This document shows, one piece after another, positions 22,844 through 32,279 of a DNA stretch of 36,857 nt (its first letter is position 1; each line of letters starts with the position of its first letter). The stretch is from contig DATKWV010000053.1 in the NCBI GenBank assembly GCA_035529405.1, positions 1 through 36,857 of the forward strand, read 5' to 3'. The notes under the pieces are model-generated. The model was given only the letters and a program-made list of their open reading frames with translations, did not search any database and was not told where the DNA came from. Position numbers and translations under genes: made by a program. The stretch comes from DATKWV01 sp035529405 (GTDB taxonomy: Bacteria; Planctomycetota; Phycisphaerae; Sedimentisphaerales; Anaerobacaceae).

Positions 22844-22942
22844 ATCCGTGGATAGCACAGCATTCTTCTCAAGCCACTTTCTAATGCTTTTCAATCACCT
22901 CGGGGCGAACTTCTCAGCGGCCGCAAATGCTTTTTTAAGCAC
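22838..22942 (-). CDS. Candidate tiny ORFs separated by an in-frame TGA
   Basis: A GTG at 22942 sits nine nt after a perfect AGGAGG. It encodes MLKKAFAAAEKFAPR (15 aa) and a TGA (22895-22897). The same frame then continues with a TTG: LKSIRKWLEKNAVLSTDV and TGA at 22838. Both pieces are basic and amphipathic. It may be a leader peptide, two coupled microproteins, or a decayed small gene. Upstream of the terminator and palindrome, not cotranscribed with mamA if the terminator works. Confidence 0.3.
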
Positions 22943-22969
22943 GCCAAAAAACCTCCTGTTTGGCCCCTT

Positions 22970-23065
22970 TTACGCCTTGTCAATCGCACGGTCGAATTCA
23001 GCCTGATTGTTTGCTGCTGCACATAACTGATTCTCGACCTCGCTTATCAACTCGACCGTGTTCAT
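22970..23065 (-). CDS. Candidate 31-aa ORF
   Basis: ATG at 23065, beginning MNTVELISEVENQLCAAANN and ending EFDRAIDKA, a helical acidic peptide. The frame is open for 16 more codons upstream (ending ...RLYVRPKNTKS) but without a start codon, so this could be the tail of a broken gene. It lies 27 nt before the GTG ORF on the same strand. No SD directly upstream. Confidence 0.25.
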   Translation of the reverse strand: MNTVELISEVENQLCAAANNQAEFDRAIDKA

Positions 23066-23783
23066 CGACTTGGTGTTCTTGGGCCGAACATATAACCTAT
23101 AAGTGACAGCGTATCAAGAAAAAATATTGTTTCTGCGCAATTTTTTTTTGGCATACTTGTTCACAGACCCGCATACAACCGCACAGGTCTGGTTTCAGCC
23201 GGCCGTTGCTTCGGTTAAGACGCGCAAGCCTATAACAGACAGGGCCGCAAGAGCGATTCGCCGGGCAGGTCCGCCGGCAATTCCCAAGTCGCCGCCCTGC
23301 CGTAGTGTTATGTCATTGAAAGACTTAGCACAAACAGACATCGCCGCTGCCTAGCGCCCGTTAAACCGGGCAATGTTAAATTGTGCCGGTTGTGACAGCA
23401 TGATTGCAGGATAGAGATGGCCGGCAATAATGCAGGCAGAGCAGATAAATCTACAAGAATACTCTTGAATCACAAACAAACCAGTTTCCGATTGTCCGCA
23501 ATCCTCGTATTGGCAGACCCGCGAGGTCCTGAAATTCTCGTCATTGCCAACCGCGCAGGTAGCTTTTTGAAAGTTCAGCCGGCGGCTGCACCACGCCGGC
23601 CCGGCCCCCAACAGCTTGCCGGCTGCGACATACATCACGCACGCCCCGGGCGGTTTCTGTCGCTGCGGGGGCGAAAAACTATAGTCCCCTGCTGTCGATA
23701 AACAACACAGAAAGCGTGAAAAACTTCGAGATGTTCGTTCCGGTTCCAATCCGATGTTTAATGACAATCTTTTGCAGCACGGC

Positions 23784-23811
23784 TTGACACCGGTGCGGCA
23801 TTGTGTATAAT
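23784..23811 (+). promoter_or_regulatory. Consensus sigma-70 promoter of the porin gene
   Basis: TTGACA (23784-23789), 16-nt spacer, TATAAT (23806-23811): both hexamers are perfect. The start codon lies about 85 nt downstream, leaving a 5' leader of roughly 75 nt. Confidence 0.75.
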
Positions 23812-23896
23812 TTCTCCTTTTCCGCCTGATTGCTTCGGATATGCGGAGGATTCCAGGCAGTTCGAATGACTTGTTTTACAAAGAAGGAGTTTCAAA

Positions 23897-25279
23897 GTGA
23901 GATGCCTAAGGATTGTGCCGGTAGTGGTTATCATCTTTAGTATAAGCAGCCTGTGTATAGCCGAAAAAACCAACACCCAGCTGGAAAAGGGAAACCAGCA
24001 GCTGCGAGAAAGAGTTGAGCGACTGGAAAAACAGCTCGAAGACCTGGAAAAAATTGTTATGCAGCAGCCCCGGGCCGCGGAACAGCCGCAGCAGCCTCAG
24101 GCAGTCGAAAAACAAATCCAGCCGGCTGCGGCGGTCGAGCTGACCGACGCTGACTGGGAAAGAATCGCTGCCATGGTTGCCAAAGGCTCGGCGAAGAAAA
24201 AACCGGTCCTGTCGGACCTCGACATCGAGCTTTACGGCTACATCAAGGCAGACGCTTCTTACGATACCTCCAGGGTGTGGCCGGGCAATTTTGTTATTTA
24301 TGCCGACAGGGGCAAAACCGGCGACAGCGAATTCAACCTCACCGCAAAGCAGACACGATTAGGCCTGAGAATCGGCGGCCCCGAAGACATCGACACAAAA
24401 ACAAGCGGCTTAGTCGAAATAGATTTCTACGGCGGCAACGCCACCGAAAACCAGGCAAAAATACAGATGCGCCATGCATATTTGAAAATCGACTGGCCGG
24501 ACAAACGTTTCAGCCTCCTCGCGGGCCAGACCGCCGATGTCATATCCCCACTTTACCCCGATACCCTGAACTACACCGTTTTGTGGGATGCAGGTAATAT
24601 CGGCTACAGACGACCACAACTGCGCTTTACCAAAAACTACTGGCTCAATGCCGATACCGACCTGCAGCTTGATGCAGCGGTCGCTCGTACCATAGGCGAC
24701 GACGATTTGAACACAAGCGCAGGCGAAGATGCCGGTTTCCCGACCTTTCAAAGCCGCGCAGGTGTAACCTTCCCGTGGTTCGGGTATAAACCTACCGTCG
24801 TCGGTATTTCCGGGCACTGGGGCGAGGAAGAATACGATTCACAGGATGTCGAAAGCTGGTCTGTCAACCTCGACGTGACCCAGCCGATTAACGAATGGCT
24901 TACAATCAAAGCCGAACTGTTTGACGGTGAGAACCTGGACACCTATTTTGGCGGCATTGGCCAGGGCGTCAACAATAACAGAAACAACCGGCGAATCGGC
25001 AGCAGGGGCGGCTGGATAGCCGCCAATCTCGGGCCGTGGGGCAAGTGGTCGTTCAATCTGGGTGTCGGTATGGACGATGTTGACGCCTCGGATACCGACG
25101 GCCTTCCAGAAGACGAGACCGGGAGAATATTTAATCGTTCGGTATTTGGTAACATGATTTACTCGGTCAACAAGAATACTCAAATCGGCCTGGAGGTTTC
25201 GCACTGGCGGACCGAATACAACGGTTCGGGCGACGCTGATGACCTGAGGGCACAAACGTCCTTTATTTATAAATTTTAG
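23897..25279 (+). CDS. Outer-membrane porin with N-terminal coiled coil
   Basis: 460 aa from a GTG at 23897, seven nt after AAGGAG. Signal peptide (VVVIIFSISSLCIAEK, cleavage near residue 22), a coiled coil (about 28-55, LRERVERLEKQLEDLEKIVM), a Gln/Pro/Ala linker, then a beta-barrel domain with alternating aromatic strands (LYGYIKADASYD, LGLRIGG, GLVEIDFYG, MRHAYLKIDWPD, FSLLAGQTADVISPLYPDTL) and a final phenylalanine (FIYKF), as typical of outer-membrane proteins. The layout resembles DcaP-like trimeric porins. Substrate unknown. It faces the acetate genes, so it may admit organic acids (inference). It shows that the host has an outer membrane. Confidence 0.82.
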   Translation: MRCLRIVPVVVIIFSISSLCIAEKTNTQLEKGNQQLRERVERLEKQLEDLEKIVMQQPRAAEQPQQPQAVEKQIQPAAAVELTDADWERIAAMVAKGSAKKKPVLSDLDIELYGYIKADASYDTSRVWPGNFVIYADRGKTGDSEFNLTAKQTRLGLRIGGPEDIDTKTSGLVEIDFYGGNATENQAKIQMRHAYLKIDWPDKRFSLLAGQTADVISPLYPDTLNYTVLWDAGNIGYRRPQLRFTKNYWLNADTDLQLDAAVARTIGDDDLNTSAGEDAGFPTFQSRAGVTFPWFGYKPTVVGISGHWGEEEYDSQDVESWSVNLDVTQPINEWLTIKAELFDGENLDTYFGGIGQGVNNNRNNRRIGSRGGWIAANLGPWGKWSFNLGVGMDDVDASDTDGLPEDETGRIFNRSVFGNMIYSVNKNTQIGLEVSHWRTEYNGSGDADDLRAQTSFIYKF

Positions 25280-25402
25280 GCCGATGCTGTTTCGGTTCGG
25301 GTTTTTGCTAACCAATAAGGGTATTTTGCTTTATTTTTAAGCCAAAGCGGTTAAGATACCGGGATATAACAGTTTTGTTACACGCAAGATAAGGAGATTA
25401 TT

Positions 25403-27391
25403 ATGGCACAGGAATCCAAAGGCAAAACTATTGCCTCTCTTATGACCGAGGAACGCAGGTTCCCGCCCCCGGCGTCAATCAGGGCAAATGCTTACATCAA
25501 CGACCCGAAGAAATACGAGAAGATGTGGCGGCAGTCCATTAACCACCCGGACGGCTTCTGGCTGGAACAGGCAAAGACACTTACCTGGTTCAAGGCACCC
25601 GCCAAAAGTCTCGAATACACCTGGGACACAAAGGCCCGGACAATCGAACATACATGGTTTGCCGACGGCGAACTTAATGTTACATATAACTGCCTCGACA
25701 GACATCTGGACACCCCTGTTGCAAAAAAGACCGCATTGATTTGGCAGGGTGAAGAGGAAGATAAGGTTAGAAAATATACATACGAACAGCTCCACAAAGA
25801 GGTCTGCAAATTCGCAAACGTCCTGAAATCCAAGGGCATCAAAAAAGGCGACCGCGTTGCCGTTTACATGCCGATGGTACCCGAACTTGCAATAGCCATG
25901 CTGGCCTGTGCGCGTATAGGGGCTATCCACTCGGTTGTCTTCGGCGGTTTCAGTGCCGAGGCCCTGGTGGACAGGATTAACGATTCCGACTGCAAAATGC
26001 TTATAACCGCGAATGTGTCGCTTCGCGGCGGAAAACACATTCCGCTCAAGGGCATAGCCGACGACGCACTGAAAAACACGCCTTCAATCGAATGCGTTAT
26101 AGTAGCCAAGGTCAACAACGAACCCTGCAATATGCAGCAGGACAGGGACAGCTGGTATCATGATGAAATGGCCAATGCCGAAGAACAGTGCCAGTGCGAG
26201 CGAATGAACGCAGATGACCCGCTGTTTATTCTCTATACGTCCGGTTCGACAGGAAAACCCAAAGGCGTTGTTCATATCACCGGCGGGTATCTTCTGCACA
26301 CGGCGATTACGCACAAACTGATATTCAACATTCATGACGATGATATTTACTGGTGCACAGCCGACATAGGCTGGGTAACGGGCCACAGCTATATAGTTTA
26401 TGGGCCGCTTGCCAACGGCTCAACTTCGCTGATGTTCGAGGGTATTCCGACATACCCTGACGCGGGACGTTTCTGGCAGATTTGTGACAAGTTCGGGGTA
26501 ACCGTATTTTACACGGCGCCTACTGCCATACGTGCGCTGATGCGCCAGGGCGACGAATGGCCCGCCAAATACAAGCTCGATACCATGAGAGTCCTGGGCA
26601 CGGTCGGTGAGCCGATAAATCCGGAGGCCTGGATATGGTATTATGAAAAGATTGGGCGCGGCAGATGTCCTATAGTGGACACGTGGTGGCAGACCGAAAC
26701 CGGCGGCTTTATGATATCGCCGCTGCCGGGCGCCCATACCTTAAAACCGGGCAGTGCCTGCAGGGCCGTTTTCGGTGTGGACCCGGTGGTTTTAAAAGAC
26801 GACGGAACCCAGTGCGCCGCCAACGAAGGCGGAAAGCTGTGTATTCGCAAGCCCTGGCCGGGCATGATGAGAACCATGTGGGGCGACCACGACCGCTTCA
26901 TCGATACCTATTTTACGATGTACGATAACATTTACTTTGCCGGCGACGGCTGCCGTGTGGACCCGGACGGCGATTACTGGCTGATGGGCAGAATCGACGA
27001 TGTCGTCAATGTCTCCGGGCATCGTATCGGCACAGCCGAGGTGGAAAGCGCACTTGTAAGCCACGCAAAGGTCGCCGAGGCTGCTGTTACGCCGATACCG
27101 CACGAGATTAAAGGCCAGGCCCTTTATGCCTTCGTTACCCTAAAGAACGGTGTGAAAGAAAGCGACGAACTGAAAAAAGAGCTTGTAATGCATGTAAGAA
27201 AGGAAATAGGCGCCATCGCCGCCCCTGAGGCTATTCAGTTCGCCCCGGCCCTGCCCAAGACACGCTCCGGCAAGATTATGCGCAGAATCCTTCGAAAAAT
27301 CGCAGAAAAAGACACCAGCAACCTCGGTGATATCAGCACTCTTGCAGACCCGAGTGTCGTGGAAAATCTAATCAGTAACCGAGGCCAGTAA
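25403..27391 (+). CDS. acs: Acetyl-CoA synthetase (AMP-forming)
   Basis: 662 aa, ATG after AAGGAG. ANL-superfamily enzyme with WQGEEEDKVRKYTYEQL in the N-terminal part, AMP-binding YTSGSTGKPKGVVH, WCTADIGWVTGHSYIVYGPL, DTWWQTETGG (A5 motif) and C-terminal LPKTRSGKIMRRILRKI with the lysine that is reversibly acetylated in this family. Length is normal (about 650). It makes acetyl-CoA from acetate, ATP and CoA in the cytoplasm. It is followed by an acetate transporter gene (56 nt), and an AcuC-like deacetylase gene lies just beyond, which fits post-translational control of Acs. Confidence 0.96.
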   Translation: MAQESKGKTIASLMTEERRFPPPASIRANAYINDPKKYEKMWRQSINHPDGFWLEQAKTLTWFKAPAKSLEYTWDTKARTIEHTWFADGELNVTYNCLDRHLDTPVAKKTALIWQGEEEDKVRKYTYEQLHKEVCKFANVLKSKGIKKGDRVAVYMPMVPELAIAMLACARIGAIHSVVFGGFSAEALVDRINDSDCKMLITANVSLRGGKHIPLKGIADDALKNTPSIECVIVAKVNNEPCNMQQDRDSWYHDEMANAEEQCQCERMNADDPLFILYTSGSTGKPKGVVHITGGYLLHTAITHKLIFNIHDDDIYWCTADIGWVTGHSYIVYGPLANGSTSLMFEGIPTYPDAGRFWQICDKFGVTVFYTAPTAIRALMRQGDEWPAKYKLDTMRVLGTVGEPINPEAWIWYYEKIGRGRCPIVDTWWQTETGGFMISPLPGAHTLKPGSACRAVFGVDPVVLKDDGTQCAANEGGKLCIRKPWPGMMRTMWGDHDRFIDTYFTMYDNIYFAGDGCRVDPDGDYWLMGRIDDVVNVSGHRIGTAEVESALVSHAKVAEAAVTPIPHEIKGQALYAFVTLKNGVKESDELKKELVMHVRKEIGAIAAPEAIQFAPALPKTRSGKIMRRILRKIAEKDTSNLGDISTLADPSVVENLISNRGQ

Positions 27392-27447
27392 AGCCGTCTG
27401 CGGCACATAAGTTTGTGCTGCGACATTATCGAATGAAAGGAGTGATT

Positions 27448-28026
27448 ATGGAAGAAATGAAGGTAACGGACACTACCGCCAATCCTGCACCGCTGGGTTT
27501 GATGGGTTTCGGCATGACAACGGTCCTGCTGAACCTGCACAACGCCGGTTATTTCGGCCTGGGGACGATGATTCTGGCAATGGGCGTATTTTACGGGGGC
27601 ATAGCGCAGGTTATCGCCGGCATAATGGAATGGAAGAAAAATAACACATTCGGCACCACCGCGTTTACCTCATACGGCCTTTTCTGGCTGTCGCTTGTGG
27701 GTTTGATAGTGGCAAAGAAGCTCGGCCTGGCCGAGGGGCCGTCAAGCAGCGCAATGGCGGCTTATCTTTTTATGTGGGGCCTGTTTACCGCCGTAATGTT
27801 CATCGGCACACTGAGGTTCAACCGTGCGCTGCAGTTCGTATTTGCGTCGTTGGCGCTATTGTTTTTCCTTCTGGCGCTGGGAGATATTACAGGCAGTTCA
27901 GCCATAAAGGTCATAGCCGGTTATGAGGGAATCATCTGCGGCTTTTCAGCTATTTACACGGCCCTGGCCCAGGTATTAAACGAAGTTTACGGCAGAACGG
28001 TATTGCCGTTGGGCCCCGTAAAATAA
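27448..28026 (+). CDS. satP: Acetate uptake transporter, GPR1/FUN34/YaaH (SatP) family
   Basis: 192 aa from the ATG at 27448, right after AAAGGAG; an upstream GTG frame start at 27415 has no support. Six TM segments with the family signature NPAPLGLMGFGMTTVLLNLH at the N-terminus and YGGIAQVIAGIMEWKKNNTF, FTSYGLFWLS. These proteins import acetate or succinate with protons. Cotranscribed with acs (56-nt gap) and followed by a strong terminator. Confidence 0.92.
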   Translation: MEEMKVTDTTANPAPLGLMGFGMTTVLLNLHNAGYFGLGTMILAMGVFYGGIAQVIAGIMEWKKNNTFGTTAFTSYGLFWLSLVGLIVAKKLGLAEGPSSSAMAAYLFMWGLFTAVMFIGTLRFNRALQFVFASLALLFFLLALGDITGSSAIKVIAGYEGIICGFSAIYTALAQVLNEVYGRTVLPLGPVK

Positions 28027-28627
28027 GCCCGGATATTTTAGGCGGCCTGTGTTTACGCAGGCGCGCAGTAACACAATAAAAACGGCCTGAATACAGTTCA
28101 GGCCGTTTTAATTTGTGTACAGCGGTAAGAACAAATCCGATTCAAAGCAATAAGCTTTCCGGCGGACAAGGGTAAAATTTAGGGTGCAAAAAATATCAAT
28201 CAATCAAAATTCGGGCCTTTTTGAGGCGTCAAACCTGATTTTTGGCCTGAAAACGGCGATTTGGCATCAATCAAAACCGTCCACCCCCAAAAAACGGGCA
28301 AAAAAGCAGCGAAAAATGATGACAAAATGACAAAAAAGCGCGATTTTTGTACCAAAACGACAAAAAAATGCGCGATTTTGTACGATTTTTTTCGCGCTAT
28401 TTCCGGAAATGATTGACCAAAACCGTGACTCGGGGCCCGCCGGTGGCAGGGGGAAAATGGTTAATTGGTAAATGGTGATTTACGGACAGGGCAAAGCAGA
28501 TGGAATATCGTGTCCCGGGGCACGGCGCTGGCTGGTGAATCGTATCTGGTTAGCTGAAGCCGACATTGCCCAGCCGGTCAATGATTTTACCTGTGCTTGC
28601 CGGGTTCGGAATCAAAACTTGGGAGTT
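28027..28627. other. Intergenic region between satP and the deacetylase gene
   Basis: Convergent 3' ends flank 600 bp. After the terminator comes a stretch (about 28140-28440) rich in A/T homopolymers with GCGCGAT islands. GACAAAAAA..GCGCGATTTT.GTAC occurs twice, at 28329-28352 and 28359-28383. No ORF with a protein signature. Confidence 0.55.
28079..28109. terminator. Bidirectional rho-independent terminator
   Basis: A perfect 13-bp stem AAAACGGCCTGAA / TTCAGGCCGTTTT with a five-base loop, flanked by A/T runs on both sides. It ends the acs-satP transcript and could also stop minus-strand transcription. Confidence 0.88.
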
Positions 28628-29755
28628 TTACAGGCCGTGAATCGCAAACACGTTTGCCTTGACCTTTTCGATTGTGGCGTCGATGTGAGGCATTACCGCA
28701 TTATGCTGTTGTTCAGTGACGGCAAGTCTTCTGTCTCTAAGCCCTCCCTGCCAATCGGTGGTCCCCAGCATTACCCCGCCAAGACCAAGTTTGCTGCTGT
28801 CGGTCTCGGCGCCGGCCAAAAGACTCCACACCAAAGCCCAGGCCCTTACCGTGTTGTCTATATTATATCCGCCGCCGCCGGTTGCCAGAATGGGTTTGTT
28901 AAAGCTCAAAAGCTGCTCGATAATTTCCGCATAGGTATTATTTGTAAGGCACAGGTTGGCCAGCGGGTCGCCCGCCAGCGCATCTGCTCCCATCTGCAGA
29001 ACTATAACGTCCGGATTGTAGGCGTTCAGCAACGGCAAGGCTATGGCGTTGAACGTCTTCATATAGGCCTGGTCGTAAGTGCCGATGACAAGAGGCACGT
29101 TCACACAATACCCCAAGCCCTGGCCGGTGCCGATTTCATCTTCGAACCCGGTTCCGGGAAAAAGTGTCCTGCCGCTCTGATGAAATGATATTGTCATCAC
29201 ATCATTGCGGCTGTAAAAAGCATTCTGCACGCCGTCACAGTGATGGACGTCCACATCGAGGTATAAGACGCGTTTGCCGGCTTCGGCAAGTACAATACAC
29301 CCGATAGCCACATCGTTCATAAAGCAAAATCCCGACGCTTGTTCGGGGCCGGCGTGGTGAAGCCCGCCGGAGGGGTTGAACGCAACATCAGCCTGGCCTG
29401 AAAGAATGAGGCCGGCGGCGGTAATGGTGGCCCCGCAGGCCATTGCCGAATAGTCATACATATCGGCGAAGACGGGACAATCCGGTGTACCAATACCCAT
29501 ATAAAGTGCTTCTCTGTCGAACCTGCCGGCAGCGGCGTTTTTCAGCACGTGCAGATAACGTGCCGAATGGAACTTTTTAAGCTGTATTCTTTCTGCCGGT
29601 TCCGGTGCTGCAACAGCGCAGTTGTCCGCCGACAGAAGCCCCAGCGAATCAAGCACCTTGCGGGTCTTTCCGGCCCTGCTGACATCAAACGGACAGTGGG
29701 CCGGATACGCAAAATGCTCCATTTGTTCCGAATGAATAAATACCGCTTTTCTCAT
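28628..29755 (-). CDS. AcuC-like histone-deacetylase-family protein
   Basis: 375 aa from the ATG at 29755 (MRKAVFIHSEQMEHF); the open frame further upstream (to 29947) has no domain and is unlikely to be translated. Arginase/deacetylase fold with all zinc-site and catalytic elements: GGLHHAGPEQASGFCFMND, YLDVDVHHCDGVQNAFY, SFHQSGRTLFPGTGF, LQMGADALAGDPLANL, and ATGGGGYN. In Bacillus, AcuC removes the acetyl group from acetyl-CoA synthetase and so switches it on. The neighbouring acs supports that role here (inference). No strong SD. Confidence 0.88.
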   Translation of the reverse strand: MRKAVFIHSEQMEHFAYPAHCPFDVSRAGKTRKVLDSLGLLSADNCAVAAPEPAERIQLKKFHSARYLHVLKNAAAGRFDREALYMGIGTPDCPVFADMYDYSAMACGATITAAGLILSGQADVAFNPSGGLHHAGPEQASGFCFMNDVAIGCIVLAEAGKRVLYLDVDVHHCDGVQNAFYSRNDVMTISFHQSGRTLFPGTGFEDEIGTGQGLGYCVNVPLVIGTYDQAYMKTFNAIALPLLNAYNPDVIVLQMGADALAGDPLANLCLTNNTYAEIIEQLLSFNKPILATGGGGYNIDNTVRAWALVWSLLAGAETDSSKLGLGGVMLGTTDWQGGLRDRRLAVTEQQHNAVMPHIDATIEKVKANVFAIHGL

Positions 29756-29952
29756 GTTTAGTGACTTTTTTAGTGACCTCGTACAATTACCAAGCTGCCC
29801 GGGATTCGGAATGGGTATGATTATAGCTGTTGTGCTTTTCTGATGCAATCGTTTAGCGTGTAAATAGCTACCTTGAACGGCCGGCTCACCCGCCATCAGA
29901 AGACAACTTCTGCCTGGAAACCCACAGCTTGCCCCGCCTGCGGTCAAATCGC

Positions 29953-30183
29953 TTACCGGTCTTTGTCGCCGGCGTATTCGGACAGCAGGGAGTCGTTGAT
30001 TGGAATACTGTTTGCTTTCATAAACGAGACAAGTTCGTTTACGGGAATTCTGCGGTCGCCGCTGCCCGGCAGCCGGTAGCCGTTAAGTATACCCCTGTCG
30101 AACCATTTCTGCACGGTCCTGTGAGCAACGTTACAGATTTTGGCAACTTCACCTGAGGTCAGAATTTTTTTGCCTTTAGCCAT
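29953..30183 (-). CDS. Small HTH (excisionase/MerR-like) DNA-binding protein
   Basis: 76 aa from the ATG at 30183. It reads KKILTSGEVAKICNVAHRTV then QKWFDRGILNGYRLPGSGDR and RIPVNELVSFMKANSIPI: a winged HTH of the excisionase/BldC type. I associate this variant, with GS.DRRIP and FMK..., with Planctomycetota, often attached to response regulators there. It probably regulates a neighbouring operon, for example the CoA-transferase genes. It sits alone between the deacetylase and CoA-transferase genes on the same strand. Confidence 0.78.
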   Translation of the reverse strand: MAKGKKILTSGEVAKICNVAHRTVQKWFDRGILNGYRLPGSGDRRIPVNELVSFMKANSIPINDSLLSEYAGDKDR

Positions 30184-30405
30184 AGCGTTAGTGTCCCAGA
30201 AAAGAAAAAGGGCTTTGTCCGGCATACCCCCAGAACTGACCCCGGCTGCAGCGGACAAACCTCAAAAAACAGTCCGTCCCTGCTGCTGAATAGTATTATC
30301 GGCAAAAACTTACAAAAAGTTTGATGCTTTTTTGCAAATATTTGGCGTCACCATCGTCAAGAAACACCTTTCGTGACCGGCAAAAAGCGGTTTAGCTCTA
30401 TCCTT

Positions 30406-32265
30406 TCACACCAAATCGTAGGCTATATTGTAAACATGGCCGTCGAATTCGGTGTTTATCCGGCAGCCGCAGTTCAGAAAGATAGTCAGCATAGGCTTGT
30501 TTTCCGGCAGGACTTTGGCGTAGAATCTTTTCACACCCCTCTTCCTGGCAATCTGGGTAATGTAGTGCAATAAGAAAGTGCCCATCCCTTTTTTCTGCCA
30601 CTCGTCCTTGACCACAAAGGCAACCTCAGCAGCATAAGACTTCGGGTCCAGGAAATACTGACCCATGGCTACTATCTGCTCGCCGGAAACGTCCGGTACG
30701 GTACCGACTATGCAAAGGTTGCTGTGGTAATCTATATTTGCCAATTGCTGCACGTCTCTGTGCGGAAATGTCATTGTCCGTGTCATATAACGGGTTCGCA
30801 CGCTGGCTTCGCTGAGTGAATAGAGCATTTTTGAAATGGCAGGTTCGTCGGTAGGTTTTACGGGTCTAAAGAATATTTCCGTGCCGTCGCGTAAAACGTC
30901 CGAATGTTCTAATTCCTCGGGGTAGGCACTTTCCTCAGCGCCAAGCTCTATCTGGTCCTGATAAACATAATTATGTGTCTTGGCAGCCTGAATTAACTCC
31001 TTTCTGAATTTTGGGTGTGCTATATTTATGAGGTCTATGGCCCTTTCTCTTATACTTTTGGCGTGCAAATCTGCAACGCCGAACTCGGTGACCACGTAGT
31101 GTACGTCGCCGCGTGTTGTAACAACGCCTGCACCTTCGGTCAGATGCGGCACAATCCTGCTGACCTGTCCGTCTTTGGCCGTAGAGGGCATTGCTATTAT
31201 GGGTTTTCCCTGTCTGCTTCGGGCACAGCCCCGAATGAAATCCACCTGTCCGCCTATACCGCTATAGAACTTATATCCCAGGGAGTCGGCGCAGACCTGC
31301 CCGGTCAAATCAATCTCCAGACCCACGTTGATTCCGACCATTTTCTCGTGCTGACTTATTATGGAGGGGTCGTTTACATACTCGGTTGGATAAAATTCAA
31401 AGAACGGATTATTGTCAATGTAATCGTAAAGCCGGCGAGAGCCCATACAGAAACTTGCCACAACCTTGCCGCGGTTCAGGGTTTTTTTGGCGCAGGTTAT
31501 GGCACCGCATTCAATCAGGTCGATAATCCAGTCTCCGAACATTTCCGTATGAACACCGAGGTCTTTTTTGTCTTTAAGGAATTCTGCAAGTGCCTGTGGG
31601 ATACGTCCTATCCCGCACTCGATGGTACTGCCGTCCTCGACCAGGCGGGCGATGTTCTGGCCTATTTCACGAAGTGTCTCATCCGGCTGCCCATCGGGCG
31701 TTTCAATAATCTCCTGGTCATAATCGACCAGGACATCGATATTGTTAACGTGTATGAAACTGTCACCGAACGTGCGAGGCATACGGCTGTTGGCCTGTGC
31801 TATTACGTACCTTGCATTGGCTGCTGCCGATTTAACTATATCCACAGACACGCCGAGGCTGCACATGCCGCTGACATCCGGCGGCGATACACTAATCAGC
31901 GTCACATCAACAGGAATTCTTCCGGTGTTAAACTGACCAGGTATTTCAGACAGAAGTATAGGTGTATAGTCGCCTACTCCCCGACTAATCGCCCCGCGGA
32001 CGTTGTCTGCAACAAAAAAACTGTTCATCTTGAACCTGTCACGATACTTTTCACAGACGTAGGGTGCTTCGCCCATGGTCAGCAAATGAAGGATTCGAAC
32101 ATCATACAAACGGTCACAATCGGCTACGAGGCTCTCGACCAGGTACTGCGGCTGGCCGCATCCGGTGCCAATAAACACAGTGTTACCCGATTTAATCAGT
32201 TGCATCGCCGCCGGGGCGGTTTTTATTTTGCCCTTGTACTTTTGTCTCCAGTCAAATGCCTGCAT
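30406..32265 (-). CDS. Acetyl-CoA hydrolase/CoA-transferase fused to a GNAT acetyltransferase
   Basis: 619 aa. Residues about 1-430 are a family I CoA-transferase of the 4-hydroxybutyrate/acetate type (GNTVFIGTGCGQPQYLVESL, GVHTEMFGDWIIDLI, SGIGGQVDFIRGCARSRQGK, VTEFGVADLHAKSIRERA). Residues about 460-619 are a GNAT domain (IFFRPVKPTDEPAISKMLYS, EVAFVVKDEWQKKGMGTFLL with the Q/RxxGxG/A acetyl-CoA loop). It should exchange CoA between acetyl-CoA and another acid, and the GNAT part may acetylate proteins, perhaps countering the deacetylase. It follows the ADP-forming synthetase gene by 14 nt. Confidence 0.9.
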   Translation of the reverse strand: MQAFDWRQKYKGKIKTAPAAMQLIKSGNTVFIGTGCGQPQYLVESLVADCDRLYDVRILHLLTMGEAPYVCEKYRDRFKMNSFFVADNVRGAISRGVGDYTPILLSEIPGQFNTGRIPVDVTLISVSPPDVSGMCSLGVSVDIVKSAAANARYVIAQANSRMPRTFGDSFIHVNNIDVLVDYDQEIIETPDGQPDETLREIGQNIARLVEDGSTIECGIGRIPQALAEFLKDKKDLGVHTEMFGDWIIDLIECGAITCAKKTLNRGKVVASFCMGSRRLYDYIDNNPFFEFYPTEYVNDPSIISQHEKMVGINVGLEIDLTGQVCADSLGYKFYSGIGGQVDFIRGCARSRQGKPIIAMPSTAKDGQVSRIVPHLTEGAGVVTTRGDVHYVVTEFGVADLHAKSIRERAIDLINIAHPKFRKELIQAAKTHNYVYQDQIELGAEESAYPEELEHSDVLRDGTEIFFRPVKPTDEPAISKMLYSLSEASVRTRYMTRTMTFPHRDVQQLANIDYHSNLCIVGTVPDVSGEQIVAMGQYFLDPKSYAAEVAFVVKDEWQKKGMGTFLLHYITQIARKRGVKRFYAKVLPENKPMLTIFLNCGCRINTEFDGHVYNIAYDLV

Positions 32266-32279
32266 AAATAAATTCCTGT

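Larger units (their letters stand above)
22424..23896. other. 1.5-kb region between mamA and porin gene, no convincing protein gene
   Basis: Upstream of mamA and of the divergent porin gene. It holds a minus-strand terminator (22701-22741), a palindrome (22827-22843), short minus-strand ORFs with SD sites (22838-23065) and the porin promoter (23784-23811). A 138-codon minus frame at 23351-23767 lacks any protein signature. A TTGACA at 22509-22514 (minus) has no good -10 partner, so I could not fix the mam promoter. Confidence 0.6.

Noticed and set aside
20651..22942. Recoding of TGA as an amino acid, suggested by two in-frame TGA continuations
   Set aside because: feoB and mamQ end in TGA at positions where a neighbouring gene starts, so TGA clearly acts as stop; no selenocysteine insertion signal was recognised.
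23103..23354. 83-codon plus-strand ORF
   Set aside because: No SD and no family signature; its second half is Arg/Pro-rich in the way non-coding GC-rich DNA reads.
23351..23767. 138-codon minus-strand ORF upstream of the porin gene
   Set aside because: Odd composition, no domain, no SD, and it overlaps the start of the porin promoter region; treated as chance.
31015..32271. 418-codon plus-strand ORF opposite the CoA-transferase gene
   Set aside because: Long only because the coding strand avoids the relevant triplets; the opposite frame has full CoA-transferase and GNAT motifs.
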